Shown here in pieces: positions 37,206-45,909 of a stretch of 64,000 nt of DNA (position 1 is the first letter of the stretch; every line of letters starts with the position of its first letter). The position numbers and the translations under genes were made by a program. The stretch is from Acidianus sp. HS-5 (lineage in GTDB: Archaea > Thermoproteota > Thermoprotei_A > Sulfolobales > Sulfolobaceae), in the NCBI RefSeq assembly GCF_021655615.1, contig NZ_AP025245.1:2108001-2172000 (forward strand). Direction: 5' to 3'. The notes beneath the pieces are model-generated. The model did not search any database. It worked only from the letters and a program-made list of their open reading frames with translations, and was not told where the DNA came from.

Positions 37206-37685
37206 ATGAGAAATAGTTATATTATAGAAATAATACCAATTCTAGCGAAATATAAATTAAAACAAATAATGCGAAAGATTAGATCTATAAGTTATTTGAA
37301 AGTGCACAAAGTACCTCATATTACCCTAATATATAATTTCTGGCCAAGGGTCACACCAGTTAAAATAATTGAGGTTGTTAAAGAAGTAGTTGATAGATAC
37401 AATAATTTAGAGTTTTATTACGATAAATACGAGATAAAAAATGGGAAAGAAGGATACACGATAGCCTTCGGTATAAGACCTAATAATGAACTTATCCAAT
37501 TTAGAGAAGACCTCTATAAGAATCTAAAAAATTATATAAAAGAAAGAACTGATGCTAAATATTATAATGAGAACTTCTGGTTTCATGCAGGCATCTCTTT
37601 TCATTTATCCTATAGATTGGTAGGAAAAATCTCGAAGAACAAAGAGCTACTCCGTGTATCATCATGTTTTTGTATGAGTGTTTAA
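37206..37685 (+). CDS. 2H phosphoesterase (2'-5' RNA ligase-like), C-terminus possibly shifted
   Basis: This 159-residue protein resembles LigT-type 2H phosphoesterases that act on 2'-5' or cyclic phosphates of RNA. The first motif is VPHITLIYNF with His38-x-Thr40. The second should be H-x-T/S but reads WFHAGISFHL (His127-Ala-Gly). The final strands are missing: the frame ends RVSSCFCMSV, while a different frame downstream reads LITLL...LNGDYIKEKELI, like the usual ending. The gene may be frameshifted near 37660-37680. TATA-like AGATATAAGC lies about 26 nt before the ATG. Confidence 0.6.
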   Translation: MRNSYIIEIIPILAKYKLKQIMRKIRSISYLKVHKVPHITLIYNFWPRVTPVKIIEVVKEVVDRYNNLEFYYDKYEIKNGKEGYTIAFGIRPNNELIQFREDLYKNLKNYIKERTDAKYYNENFWFHAGISFHLSYRLVGKISKNKELLRVSSCFCMSV

Positions 37686-37904
37686 TTACACTATTATTTT
37701 CATTTTTTAGTATATTAAATGGAGATTACATTAAAGAGAAAGAATTGATTATAGTTAAACAAATTTGCATTGTCTAAAATAAAAAGACTAAAGAAAGAGA
37801 TAGTTGTACAACTATAATTCCTAATGAGATATTAAACTAAAAGAGAAAGATTTTTTTAAAATACGCATTCTATTTCTTTTATTGTAGTCTGTGAGAAGTG
37901 GAAT

Positions 37905-38194
37905 GTGAGGTTTCTGATGAGGGATGCTAGAGACGTTAAAGATTTAGCTAAGTTTGTGGTTAGGATGTTTTCCAACTTAGAGGTTTTGATGGTGATAGTC
38001 GATAAGTTGAAGTTATTGCAAGAGAACCCTTTCAAATATGCAGGGAAAAACTTGGAAGAGACATTTACGGTAATCCGATGTTCTCAATAGAAGTTACGGA
38101 CGATATAAGGATACTATACAGTGTGGATCTAAAAACCTGTATCGTATTTATTTGGGAGATCGGGTCTCACAAGGACGTTTATGGTCTGGGTTGA
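37905..38194 (+). pseudogene. RelE/ParE-type toxin, frameshifted
   Basis: Two overlapping frames join into one RelE/ParE-family mRNA-interferase-like protein. Frame one (GTG 37905) gives MRFLMRDARDVKDLAKF...LLQENPFKYAGK and then wrong sequence to a stop at 38090. The -1 frame gives LGRDIYGNPMFSIEVTDDIRILYS and ends EIGSHKDVYGLG at 38194, the expected toxin C-terminus. The junction is the run of five A at 38046-38050; a sixth A would restore a continuous protein. It could be a decayed gene, a sequencing error or a -1 recoding site (AAA AAC). No antitoxin is seen upstream on the same strand. Confidence 0.65.
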
Positions 38195-38360
38195 GCTCAT
38201 AATAAGCTTCAATTAACATTTTCCTAAATTCTTCCAAATCTTCTTTAGTCTCAAACTCTAAAAACCTATTCCCGTACTCGTCCTCAACAATTCTCATAAG
38301 TATATGTTTGTTGAGAACATTAAAAAGGATATGCTGATTACTCTCATTGAATTTTATCAT
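38148..38360 (-). CDS. Small protein antisense to the toxin 3' end
   Basis: This 70-residue protein begins MIKFNESNQHILFNVLNKHIL and has a charged helix EFETKEDLEEFRKMLIEAYYEL. The first 55 residues look like a genuine small alpha/beta protein. The last 15 (LNPDHKRPCETRSPK) are encoded opposite the end of the RelE/ParE-like gene, so those residues are probably not conserved. Whether it relates to the toxin as an antitoxin is unknown; toxin-antitoxin pairs are rarely convergent. Confidence 0.45.
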   Translation of the reverse strand: MIKFNESNQHILFNVLNKHILMRIVEDEYGNRFLEFETKEDLEEFRKMLIEAYYELNPDHKRPCETRSPK

Positions 38361-38768
38361 TAGAAAATGAGGATCTATGAAATAATTCTGGAGAAAAACA
38401 GAATTAATTTATTTGAAGAAATTAATACTCTTGATATAGTATAATTAACTCAAAAAGATAAGTAATATACTATAATGGAGCATCTACTGCGCTATGATTG
38501 AGTAAACCTAATAGTGATGATTATAATTACGTTATTCGTTAGTGGGCTAGTTGTCATAGTCTAAGCTCTCTAGGGCGTTTAACTTTTTGTGAGAAGATAG
38601 CCAATCTTGAATATTTTCAGACTACTCTGTCATACTAAATTTGTTGTAATGTATAACGAATATTCATGCATTTAACTCAGAAGCTTTGGGAGAGCTTCTG
38701 TAATTCAGAAAAGAGGATATGGCTAGTTGTAATTTGTAATATGATTACAAGGGTTAGACGGTGATTAT
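38361..38768. other. Non-coding or decayed intergenic stretch
   Basis: No convincing protein gene is visible in these 400 bases. They contain a hairpin at 38678-38700 and a short inverted repeat, TTGTAAT/ATTACAA, at 38734-38750 with a 3-nt loop. Base composition is less purely AT than nearby gaps. It may be a remnant of a mobile element. Confidence 0.5.
38678..38700. repeat. Perfect 8-bp hairpin
   Basis: CAGAAGCT at 38678-38685 pairs perfectly with AGCTTCTG at 38693-38700 around the 7-nt loop TTGGGAG. The flanking bases do not extend the stem. The context is a gap without genes, so a transposon-end hairpin, a terminator or a small RNA are possible. Confidence 0.45.
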
Positions 38769-38912
38769 ATGGGAGCAATTAAGAAAAACATTATAACAAG
38801 AGCACTGGTTTTAATACTACTACCTTTATTGAGGAAGTACTATTTCATATATGAGGAGGAAGAGAAAATAATATTTCTTAAAAGAGGAAAATTATACAAA
38901 ATTAATATCTAA
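38769..38912 (+). CDS. Possible small protein, 47 residues
   Basis: The ORF reads MGAIKKNIITRALVLILLPLLRKYY and then an acidic/basic tail (FIYEEEEKIIFLKRGKLYKINI). It has one hydrophobic segment and an ATG preceded by GGTGAT, a fair ribosome binding match. It lies in decayed accessory DNA, so it could be chance. No family recognised. Confidence 0.35.
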   Translation: MGAIKKNIITRALVLILLPLLRKYYFIYEEEEKIIFLKRGKLYKINI

Positions 38913-38950
38913 ATCATTATAACTTAACATCTATTCAAAAAGAATTTAAA

Positions 38951-39802
38951 TTAACATATTAAGGGCAAGTAAGATAGAGAGTAAATTGTAATATTATATT
39001 CCTTACCTCCTATCCAAATTATTGAGCTTAATGGGATAAAGTGGCCTGGATTGGTTAAGCAATTATGCTTTGATAATAACTGTTGAGGATTAGTTATTTC
39101 ATACTCATAATTACCGACCTTTGTGAAGTTCAATTGAATACCGCAAACCTCAATCTTACAAACTCCTTTAGGTAGTATAGTGTACATTTTACCGTCTTGA
39201 TAAGTTAGATAGAAGCCAATAATGTTGGTACTTTTTAGCGGAATTGTAATTGTCTTATTAGTCAACCACGAGGTTATGATTATCTTGTAATTGTCTGATG
39301 CTAATGAAACTAAATGCGAAAAAGCACAATCAATAGAGCTCTTAACAGCTAAGCAAATATAACATAACCTTTGCAGGTACCATATCGTCTCTCCAGGATA
39401 AAAAGTGAAGTTCTCGGAAATAACCATAGGAAGGAGCATTACGCCTTGAGGACATGGAGCATAAGTCTTATTGTTTTCAAGGTTTATAATGCGTGTTGTA
39501 AAAGGTTTTAATGTAAATGTACCTACAGTAGAGTTAGGATCAAATAAGTTAGTAACATGTAGTAATATTGATTTATTGCCTAAATTCGTGAAGCTGACTA
39601 AAATATAGTAATATTGACCCTTTTTAAACAAGGTCACATTCTCCTCAATATAACCGAGTTTGCTATTAGTCTTACAAGTGACTGTCATTAACTGCGTAAA
39701 GCTGGTAAGATGTAGAGTATTATTTGAATGAAGCTGAACGTAGTATAAAGAAAATGCAAAAATTAATAGTATAGGAAATGCTAAAATCCACTTCCTTACC
39801 AT
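38951..39802 (-). CDS. Exported or membrane-anchored protein of unknown function
   Basis: This 283-residue protein has a signal-anchor at residues 4-24 (KWILAFPILLIFAFSLYYVQL) and then a beta-rich extracytosolic part with several N-x-S/T sequons and seven to eight Cys. Those Cys include tight pairs (LCYICLAVKSSIDC near 144-157), suggesting disulfides outside the cell. No membrane helix follows. I do not recognise the family. It is flanked by long non-coding gaps on both sides, so it is probably a single transcription unit in accessory DNA. Confidence 0.55.
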   Translation of the reverse strand: MVRKWILAFPILLIFAFSLYYVQLHSNNTLHLTSFTQLMTVTCKTNSKLGYIEENVTLFKKGQYYYILVSFTNLGNKSILLHVTNLFDPNSTVGTFTLKPFTTRIINLENNKTYAPCPQGVMLLPMVISENFTFYPGETIWYLQRLCYICLAVKSSIDCAFSHLVSLASDNYKIIITSWLTNKTITIPLKSTNIIGFYLTYQDGKMYTILPKGVCKIEVCGIQLNFTKVGNYEYEITNPQQLLSKHNCLTNPGHFIPLSSIIWIGGKEYNITIYSLSYLPLIC

Positions 39803-40272
39803 GATTAGTCGTTAATTCCTTGATCTTATAAGGATTTTCCAAAGAGAAATTAAATAGATCTAGTTTTTTGAATGTATAATTTGACCTGTCACTAAAAATT
39901 CTTTAATTTCTAGTGCATTTAACGGTATAATTATCTTTTATTAACTTCTATCATCATTATTTTTATCTTTTAGTTTCTTCGATATGAAGTAAATTGCTCT
40001 TTATTTTAATTATTGTAGGCTAGTTTAGAGTTATGAATTGTTAAAAGATGACAACGTTCGATCAAAAGAAGATAAGAGTGAGTTAGTATTATTTCATGAT
40101 AGAGCTAGGTAATAATTGTGTTACGATTTTTATGTAGTTTTATCTTTTATCTCATATTCTTCTGTTAGATATTACCAAATTTACATATTTAGTTATCACT
40201 ATAAAATTCTGAAATATTTCTTGGACATTTTGTAAAGATCGCATGTTCATGAGTCTAGTCTATGAGAGATTA
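39803..40272. other. Gene-free stretch
   Basis: In 470 bases I see no ORF with plausible composition on either strand. It is AT-rich, holds several T-runs that could end the convergent iorAB transcript or the preceding gene, and may include decayed coding sequence. Confidence 0.5.
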
Positions 40273-40851
40273 TTAGATTGTTAATTTATTGGAAAGTTTT
40301 AGGCTTTCTTCCAAGCCTAGTCTAAAAGCTTTGACGTTATTTTCGCCTTTAAGAGTGGACGTAAAGCTTTCTTCACTCATCATCCTAAATATTCCTAGGC
40401 CGTAAGCGAAACCTAAAATGGCAGAATTTACTACTCTTTTATCTCCAACTAAAGACGCTATGTTATTTGCGTTAATTCTGAACACTCTGAAGTTTGAAAG
40501 TTTCTTAACTATTTCTTCAACGCTATTTTCCTTAACTTTAGGTAGAACTGGTTTAAGGCTATATTCATTTAGAACGATAATTGTATTGCTGTTTGCGTAG
40601 TCTAAATTTCTCAAAACTTCGTTAGCTTCTAGGCCTATTAAACAGTCTGCTCCGTGCTTAGCTATAATTGGAGCATATACGTCTCCTATCCTAACATGAA
40701 TATTAACAGCTCCGCCTCTCTGTGCCAAGCCGTGAGTTTCAGCTACAAGAACTTTTATCCCTTCTCTTTCGCACGCATTGGTTATCATTTTTCCCATCGT
40801 TATTATTCCTTGCCCACCTACTCCAGCTACAAGAATATTTAACTTAACCAT
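40273..40851 (-). CDS. iorB: Indolepyruvate ferredoxin oxidoreductase, beta subunit
   Basis: IorB is the gamma-domain subunit of the enzyme that oxidatively decarboxylates arylpyruvates to aryl-acetyl-CoA with ferredoxin. The 192-residue sequence starts [20 protein letters not shown], the classic fold opening, and has [20 protein letters not shown] near 38-57 and [10 protein letters not shown] near 75-84. Length is normal. It overlaps iorA by 13 bp, so the subunits are co-translated. Confidence 0.93.
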   Translation of the reverse strand: MVKLNILVAGVGGQGIITMGKMITNACEREGIKVLVAETHGLAQRGGAVNIHVRIGDVYAPIIAKHGADCLIGLEANEVLRNLDYANSNTIIVLNEYSLKPVLPKVKENSVEEIVKKLSNFRVFRINANNIASLVGDKRVVNSAILGFAYGLGIFRMMSEESFTSTLKGENNVKAFRLGLEESLKLSNKLTI

Positions 40852-42644
40852 GCTTCATCCCAACCTTTTGGTTTGTCTCCTTTTATTGATATTGCCTTAA
40901 ATGGGCATATAGGCACACAAGCACCGCATCCTATGCACTGGGAGACGTCTATGGTGGCTTTCTTATTAGATAATGGTATAATAGCAGGGCAAGTGAAGTA
41001 ATCGTAACAAATTGTGCAGCCAGTACATTTGTTCATATCTACCTCCGCTATTGGCAATTTTCCCTCTATTTTATCTAACGCGTCTAATGCACATGCTCTC
41101 TTAGCTATAAGTACTGCGGGCTTCATATTCTTCTTTACCCATTCTGCGGTTTCTTTGATAACTCTTGTTGAAGAATTATAATCGAATGGATCAAACTCTC
41201 TAACATATTCTATTCCCATTCCTCTTGCTACATTCGCAATATCTATATACTTAGAAGGGCTAGGTTGTTGGCCGGTCATTGCTGTTGACCGGTTATCCAG
41301 AACTAGAACAATCATTGGTGTATTATTATATACAGCATTAGCTAAACCTGGTAATCCTGCGTGGAAGAAAGTTGAATCTCCTATTATTGCTACTGGAATA
41401 ACACCAGAACTCCTGTAAACTCCATTTGCTACCCCTAAACTGCTTCCCATTTCTATTAAACTATCTTGCTCATTAAATGGCGGAAGAACTCCAAGAGAAT
41501 AGCATCCTATATCTCCAGAGAAGAACGTATCTTTTATCCCAGCTAACGCTAAACCTTTTTTGAGGTCTATGAAAGATGATCTATGAGGACAGCCTGGGCA
41601 TAAAGCTGGAGGCCTTGGAACAACATCTATTAATGTATTTTCAACTTCACTAACTTCTTTACCTAGGAATTTACCTACGGCGTAGTTCACTTTCTCGAAC
41701 GTTAATTCTCCAGTTCTATCTACAAGATCCTTACCGTGTACTTTTAATGCTATACCTTCTGATACCATTAGATCCTTAACTTGCATTTCAACTATTGGCT
41801 CCAACTCTTCTACAATTAGGACTTCTTCTGAATCCTCCAAGGACTTCAAAGTAAGATCCTTTGGGATAGGGAATGGTGTCGAAAGTTTCAGAATCTTAAC
41901 TCTCGAATTTTCAACAGCCTCTTTAACGTATGCATATGCTATTCCTGAAGCTATTATGAGTTTTTTACCATCTCCTTCCAAAAAGTTCAGATTTTCTACT
42001 TTCTTCTGTATCATCTCCCATCTTCTTAACTGTTCTTTTCTGTTCCTTCTTGCATTTTCTGGAACCAATGCATATTTTGAGGGATTTTTTGATAGCCTAC
42101 CCATTACTGGAGACTTAATTTCTTTCATTTCTACCTGAGATCTAACATGACCTATTCTTGTGCTGCTTCTAAAAATCACGGGGTGCTTAACTTCTGAACT
42201 AAGTTCAAATGCACTAATAATTAAATCATAAGCACTTTGAGTGTCATAAGGCTCAATAACTGGGATTAAAGCCATCATTCCATAATATCTATTGTCCTGT
42301 TCGTTTTGAGAAGACCACATTGAAGGATCGTCTGCAGAAACTAAAACTAAAGAACCATCTACTCCGGTATATGAGGAACTCATTAGCGCGTCTGCTGCTA
42401 CGTTAACTCCCACATGTTTCATTGTAGCTAGAGCTCTCGCGCCCATCATTGCTGCTCCATAGGCTGTCTCAAAAGCAACTTTTTCATTGGAACTCCATTC
42501 TGCGTAAACCTTATCTCCGAATTTCATGATAGTCTCTATTATTTCTGAGGAGGGCGTGCCGGGATATCCTGCAGCTACTGCCACACCTGAAGAGAGCGCA
42601 CCAAAAGCTATTGCCTCATTACCTAGAAGTATTCTTTTCGACAT
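40839..42644 (-). CDS. iorA: Indolepyruvate ferredoxin oxidoreductase, alpha subunit
   Basis: IorA (601 residues) binds thiamine diphosphate and two [4Fe-4S] clusters. Visible parts are the pyrimidine-binding domain ([29 protein letters not shown] at the start), the cofactor domain with [10 protein letters not shown] near 348-357, [12 protein letters not shown] near 374-385 and [10 protein letters not shown] near 417-426, and the ferredoxin end [14 protein letters not shown] and [12 protein letters not shown]. Substrates are indolepyruvate, phenylpyruvate and hydroxyphenylpyruvate in characterised enzymes. The promoter has a TATA box and an upstream 19-bp palindrome. Confidence 0.95.
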   Translation of the reverse strand: MSKRILLGNEAIAFGALSSGVAVAAGYPGTPSSEIIETIMKFGDKVYAEWSSNEKVAFETAYGAAMMGARALATMKHVGVNVAADALMSSSYTGVDGSLVLVSADDPSMWSSQNEQDNRYYGMMALIPVIEPYDTQSAYDLIISAFELSSEVKHPVIFRSSTRIGHVRSQVEMKEIKSPVMGRLSKNPSKYALVPENARRNRKEQLRRWEMIQKKVENLNFLEGDGKKLIIASGIAYAYVKEAVENSRVKILKLSTPFPIPKDLTLKSLEDSEEVLIVEELEPIVEMQVKDLMVSEGIALKVHGKDLVDRTGELTFEKVNYAVGKFLGKEVSEVENTLIDVVPRPPALCPGCPHRSSFIDLKKGLALAGIKDTFFSGDIGCYSLGVLPPFNEQDSLIEMGSSLGVANGVYRSSGVIPVAIIGDSTFFHAGLPGLANAVYNNTPMIVLVLDNRSTAMTGQQPSPSKYIDIANVARGMGIEYVREFDPFDYNSSTRVIKETAEWVKKNMKPAVLIAKRACALDALDKIEGKLPIAEVDMNKCTGCTICYDYFTCPAIIPLSNKKATIDVSQCIGCGACVPICPFKAISIKGDKPKGWDEAWLS

Positions 42645-42666
42645 AATTTATCATTATATTTTAAAC

Positions 42667-42674
42667 TTTAAAAA
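42667..42674 (-). promoter_or_regulatory. TATA box for iorAB
   Basis: On the minus strand this reads TTTTTAAA, centred about 27 nt before the iorA ATG, the position expected for a leaderless transcript. A second TATA-like TTTAAAATATA at 42655-42665 is closer to the start and less well spaced. Confidence 0.5.
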
Positions 42675-42683
42675 CTTGGTTAT

Positions 42684-42702
42684 GTAAACTTTAAAAGTTT
42701 AC
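42684..42702. promoter_or_regulatory. 19-bp palindrome upstream of iorAB, possible operator
   Basis: GTAAACTTT and AAAGTTTAC form perfect 9-bp arms around a single A. The element begins about 40 nt before the iorA ATG, directly upstream of its TATA box, where an activator or repressor could contact the TFB/TBP complex. A related half-site, AAACTTTAAAAACTT, overlaps the TATA box itself at 42663-42677. Confidence 0.5.
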
Positions 42703-43184
42703 TATATTGATATAGTAGAGATAGATGTAAGAAAAATAATATTAATATTGTTAATAAATTCCATAAAAAAGAGATAGTAGATAATAGCAAGTATTTACTT
42801 GGTATATTTTACAGTAATGGTGATTTAGAATAGACTTATCATTTTTACATAGAATTTTTTGAATAACTAATCTGAACTCAAAAGGCATATTGTATTTATG
42901 AATCTGCAGATATCTAGAAGTTATTATCCCTAGAAGAGCTTTATGAATTGTGAGACTGTATCTCAATTAGCAAAATAAGTAAGCACAATTCCTATACTTA
43001 TGTTGAACATTAGACACTTCTTTATTGTATAATTTTTTATTAATACTCAAATTATTTCTCTTAAGTTCATTCATGGCTTCGTGGTAAATCCAGCTCTAAA
43101 AATGTCTTATTAATAGTAATGAAGATAGTAGCGGAAAACTAAGGCTTGAAAACAGTCATAGAATATAGACTTGTTGAATTAAGC

Positions 43185-43583
43185 TTATCTCATGTACCAT
43201 GTTCCTAGAGCTTTAGCACCCAATTTTCCTTTAGAGTCATAAAATTCTATGGATACTACAGCAACATTATCGTCAGTAATTTTAATTACTTTTCCTTTGC
43301 AGTAAAATGGACCTTCAGTCATTGGTTCTAAAAAATTAATTTTTAATTCTTGAGTAAACTGGTTTGTTTTCTTATTTATGCTTAGTACTGCTATTGCACC
43401 AGCATAGTCAATCAGTGCCATTATTATTCCTCCATGAAGTATATTTCCTAACCTAGTGAATTCTTTCTTAAATGGCATCATCATTTCACAATAACCGTTC
43501 TCCATCTTAAGGATCTTGATATCTAAAAACGAAAACAAGTATTCGTTAGCTTTAAGGATATTTTCGATTTGGTTTATTTCCAT
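43185..43583 (-). CDS. PaaI-type hotdog thioesterase
   Basis: This 132-residue single-hotdog protein hydrolyses acyl-CoA thioesters, often aryl-acetyl-CoA. The core motif LGNILHGGIIMALIDYAGAIAVLS near residues 43-66 contains the family HGG and the catalytic Asp in MALIDYAG. The closing AVVSIEFYDSKGKLGAKALGTWYMR is also typical. I choose ATG 43583; the upstream ATG at 43622 adds a hydrophobic 13-residue tail that is not part of the fold. Its location within a cluster of CoA-ester genes suggests a housekeeping role in freeing CoA. Confidence 0.85.
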   Translation of the reverse strand: MEINQIENILKANEYLFSFLDIKILKMENGYCEMMMPFKKEFTRLGNILHGGIIMALIDYAGAIAVLSINKKTNQFTQELKINFLEPMTEGPFYCKGKVIKITDDNVAVVSIEFYDSKGKLGAKALGTWYMR

Positions 43584-43841
43584 ATGAATACTTAGCATAA
43601 GAAAGATTAAGAAAATTCTCATCTTTATAATAGTTTTTCTTAATAAAAAAGAATGAGTAAAAATGATATAAAATATATAAATAGATTAAAATATTATTAA
43701 GGCTTATCTAGACACTTATATTGCCTAGGCTTCTGTTTAATACTTCCTCGTACTTATCAGGAAAACTTTATTCCTAAAAATCGCTAAAGCTTCAACTATT
43801 CGCTACTTATTATAGCTGTTCTATTATTTCATTTTTCACTT

Positions 43842-44867
43842 TTAGAACACCGGTATAATATCTCCTTCACTAATGTCTGGTATATCCTCTTCTCCAGATA
43901 TCCCGATCTCTGGAATTGAAGGCATTTTTATTCCGTAATGTTTTAATGATGCACCTACTCTTATCACTGCACTTTTCCAAGCTTCTTCTTTTTCCTTAAG
44001 CGTAGGAATGTAAAATCCTGCATCCCTGGCTAAATCTTCCATCTTTTGATGAACCTCAACAAACCATGGAGGTAATTTCCAGAAGTCCTTTGGAGGTAAG
44101 TATGTGATTAAAGATAAGAATACGAAGCCCGCTCTGACTTGTTTCGTTACCAATTTCTTTCTATCGTCATCCATCTTTTCCGCGTTCTGCGTCATGATCA
44201 AGTGAGTAAACGCATAATGTCTAGTCTCGTCAACTGTGGTGTTCTTAAACAAGTCTTGGAATGTTTTCAGTTTTGCTCCTTTAGACATTGTAGAGAATAC
44301 AGTAGTGGCTGCAGCTTCGCCCATCATGAAAGATGTAAACAGGACGTCAAAAGTATACTTGTGATATGCCTCAAGGTAAGCTTTCCAATATCTCGAGCCG
44401 TTCCACCATGTCCATAATACGTTTAGTTGAGCTTTTCTTTCTAAGTCATCCTGGGGTTTAAAGTCGTTAGGAAATCCAGGGAAAACATTGTTAATTCCCA
44501 GTCCGCACATTATATTGTGTCTATTCTCGTCATACGTTATCGTTGTAAGTATTCCTCTAATGGGAGTAGGGAGGTGTTGTTCAAAGGCTTTTACTACTGC
44601 ATAAGCAAACACTGGAGTTGCGTTATCAAAATTAGATAATAAAGACCACCAATAGGCTATTGTCATTCTCTGTTTTCTATCTAAACCGGTAGCCCATTCC
44701 TTTACTTCTTTCCAGTCTACATTTTCCTCATCCCATTGCTCCCTTTTTGCTCTTCTGTATAGCTGCCATGCTTTATCGTTGTCAAAAGTCCAAGTTGGAG
44801 GATAAACATTATTCGGAGGGAAATCTGGTGGTTCATCAAAATTTAAACTTGAGTATTTATTTGTCAT
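43842..44867 (-). CDS. R2-type ferritin-like di-iron oxidase/oxygenase
   Basis: This 341-residue protein has the complete ligand set of an R2-like metal site. Counting from ATG 44867: Asp81 (NFDNA), Glu114 and His117 (YDENRH), Glu184 (MMGEAA), Glu214 and His217 (VDETRH). The first ligand is Asp as in ribonucleotide reductase R2, while the overall sequence and Trp-rich middle resemble R2-like ligand-binding oxidases known in Sulfolobus. No ribonucleotide reductase large subunit is adjacent. Neighbours are CoA-ester enzymes, so an aryl- or acyl-CoA oxygenase role is worth testing. TTG 44876 is an alternative start. Confidence 0.8.
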   Translation of the reverse strand: MTNKYSSLNFDEPPDFPPNNVYPPTWTFDNDKAWQLYRRAKREQWDEENVDWKEVKEWATGLDRKQRMTIAYWWSLLSNFDNATPVFAYAVVKAFEQHLPTPIRGILTTITYDENRHNIMCGLGINNVFPGFPNDFKPQDDLERKAQLNVLWTWWNGSRYWKAYLEAYHKYTFDVLFTSFMMGEAAATTVFSTMSKGAKLKTFQDLFKNTTVDETRHYAFTHLIMTQNAEKMDDDRKKLVTKQVRAGFVFLSLITYLPPKDFWKLPPWFVEVHQKMEDLARDAGFYIPTLKEKEEAWKSAVIRVGASLKHYGIKMPSIPEIGISGEEDIPDISEGDIIPVF

Positions 44868-44954
44868 AACTATCAAATATCTTCTTGCTCTATCTAATAT
44901 ATAAACTTTTTATTAAAATTAAATCGAATAAGGTTCAATTATATGTATTATTAT

Positions 44955-45851
44955 TCATATTAATCTGACACTCTTGTGCATCGCATCGTCCATAATAGCT
45001 ATACAGTAGGAAGCCATTCTAAGAAGCTCCTTACAAGACTCGGCTATACTACAGTTTCTCTCCAATTCGCTCATTAGATCCCTTAGCCACTTAATATCTT
45101 CCATCTTTTCTGTAAAGAACATCTCAGTGGACTTATTGAACATTTCAGTTACATTTATTACGAAATCTTTTCTTACGTTTTTATCTAATAGTACTATGAA
45201 TTGCTTCAGATGTGATACAAATCTACCTAGATCCCTCATGAAAATCGCGTAAAGGATAATGTCCTTATACGGTAATTTAAAATTATATTCATCATCCAGC
45301 TGAACGCCTACGGCTATATTCCTTATAATTCCGCGATAATCCTTAATTAAACTATCACATCTGAAAACTAAATCCTCCTTAAGTTCTGGAGTTATATTAT
45401 CAATTACTGAAAGAAGATCTGATAGAATTCTCTTAATTTTTTCTACATATCTTTTTATAAGAGTCATCAAATCTTCACTCACAGTGTAATTTACAATAAA
45501 AGTCGCACTGTTAAAGCTCTCATCTACTACTTCTAATCCTGGATGGGTTAATTGTAGTTCCTTTAAAGCTTTCTTTACCTCTGGACTCATTATAGTGCTA
45601 GATCTAACTATTATTTTTGAAATGCCTTGCATATAATAAACTGAGATTAGATATAATGCAGTATCCAGATCGTCTAGTATCAATTCCCTTTCAATATTAG
45701 GCGATTTTATGGGCCGTATTTTCAGTCCTTCCCAAGCTTCGTATACCTTAAGCTCGCTTTTAGCATCTAATCCGTATTTTCTAACCCATTCTGTAGGAAT
45801 GGAGATTATGTAGCTCCCGCCCTTTATTTTCTGAAGTCTTCTGATACTCAC
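44955..45851 (-). CDS. AbrB-PhoU-type regulator
   Basis: This 298-residue protein has an N-terminal SpoVT/AbrB-like DNA-binding swap-hairpin domain (residues 1-50, RRLQKIKGGSYIISIPTEWVRKYGLDAKSELKVYE) and a helical PhoU-like region (about 115-295). Archaeal proteins of this build are annotated as phosphate-uptake regulators. No phosphate transporter is nearby. The GTG start lies 58 bp from the divergent direction of the di-iron gene's upstream region and it is transcribed the same way as the crotonase genes, so it may instead regulate this catabolic locus. Confidence 0.8.
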   Translation of the reverse strand: MSIRRLQKIKGGSYIISIPTEWVRKYGLDAKSELKVYEAWEGLKIRPIKSPNIERELILDDLDTALYLISVYYMQGISKIIVRSSTIMSPEVKKALKELQLTHPGLEVVDESFNSATFIVNYTVSEDLMTLIKRYVEKIKRILSDLLSVIDNITPELKEDLVFRCDSLIKDYRGIIRNIAVGVQLDDEYNFKLPYKDIILYAIFMRDLGRFVSHLKQFIVLLDKNVRKDFVINVTEMFNKSTEMFFTEKMEDIKWLRDLMSELERNCSIAESCKELLRMASYCIAIMDDAMHKSVRLI

Positions 45852-45909
45852 AAATTATACTATCTGTTCACAATATATATTTATTTATATGCGTATATAT
45901 ATCAAAGAA

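Larger units (their letters stand above)
42645..43184. other. Mostly gene-free stretch with decayed ORFs
   Basis: Apart from the iorAB promoter elements at the left, these 540 bases have no convincing gene. On the minus strand two adjoining reading frames separated by a TAA (near 42964-42969) give about 110 residues in total with plausible charged composition in the upstream part (NELKRNNLSINKKLYNKE), so this may be a decayed gene. I do not recognise it. Confidence 0.4.

Noticed and set aside
42751..42966. A 71-residue minus-strand ORF
   Set aside because: Composition is poor (Cys, Tyr, His-rich, no domain), no promoter or ribosome site, and it adjoins another broken frame. Treated as decayed DNA.
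43842..44867. Ribonucleotide reductase small subunit
   Set aside because: No R1 gene or nrd context, and the overall pattern is closer to R2-like oxidases, though the metal ligands alone would fit.
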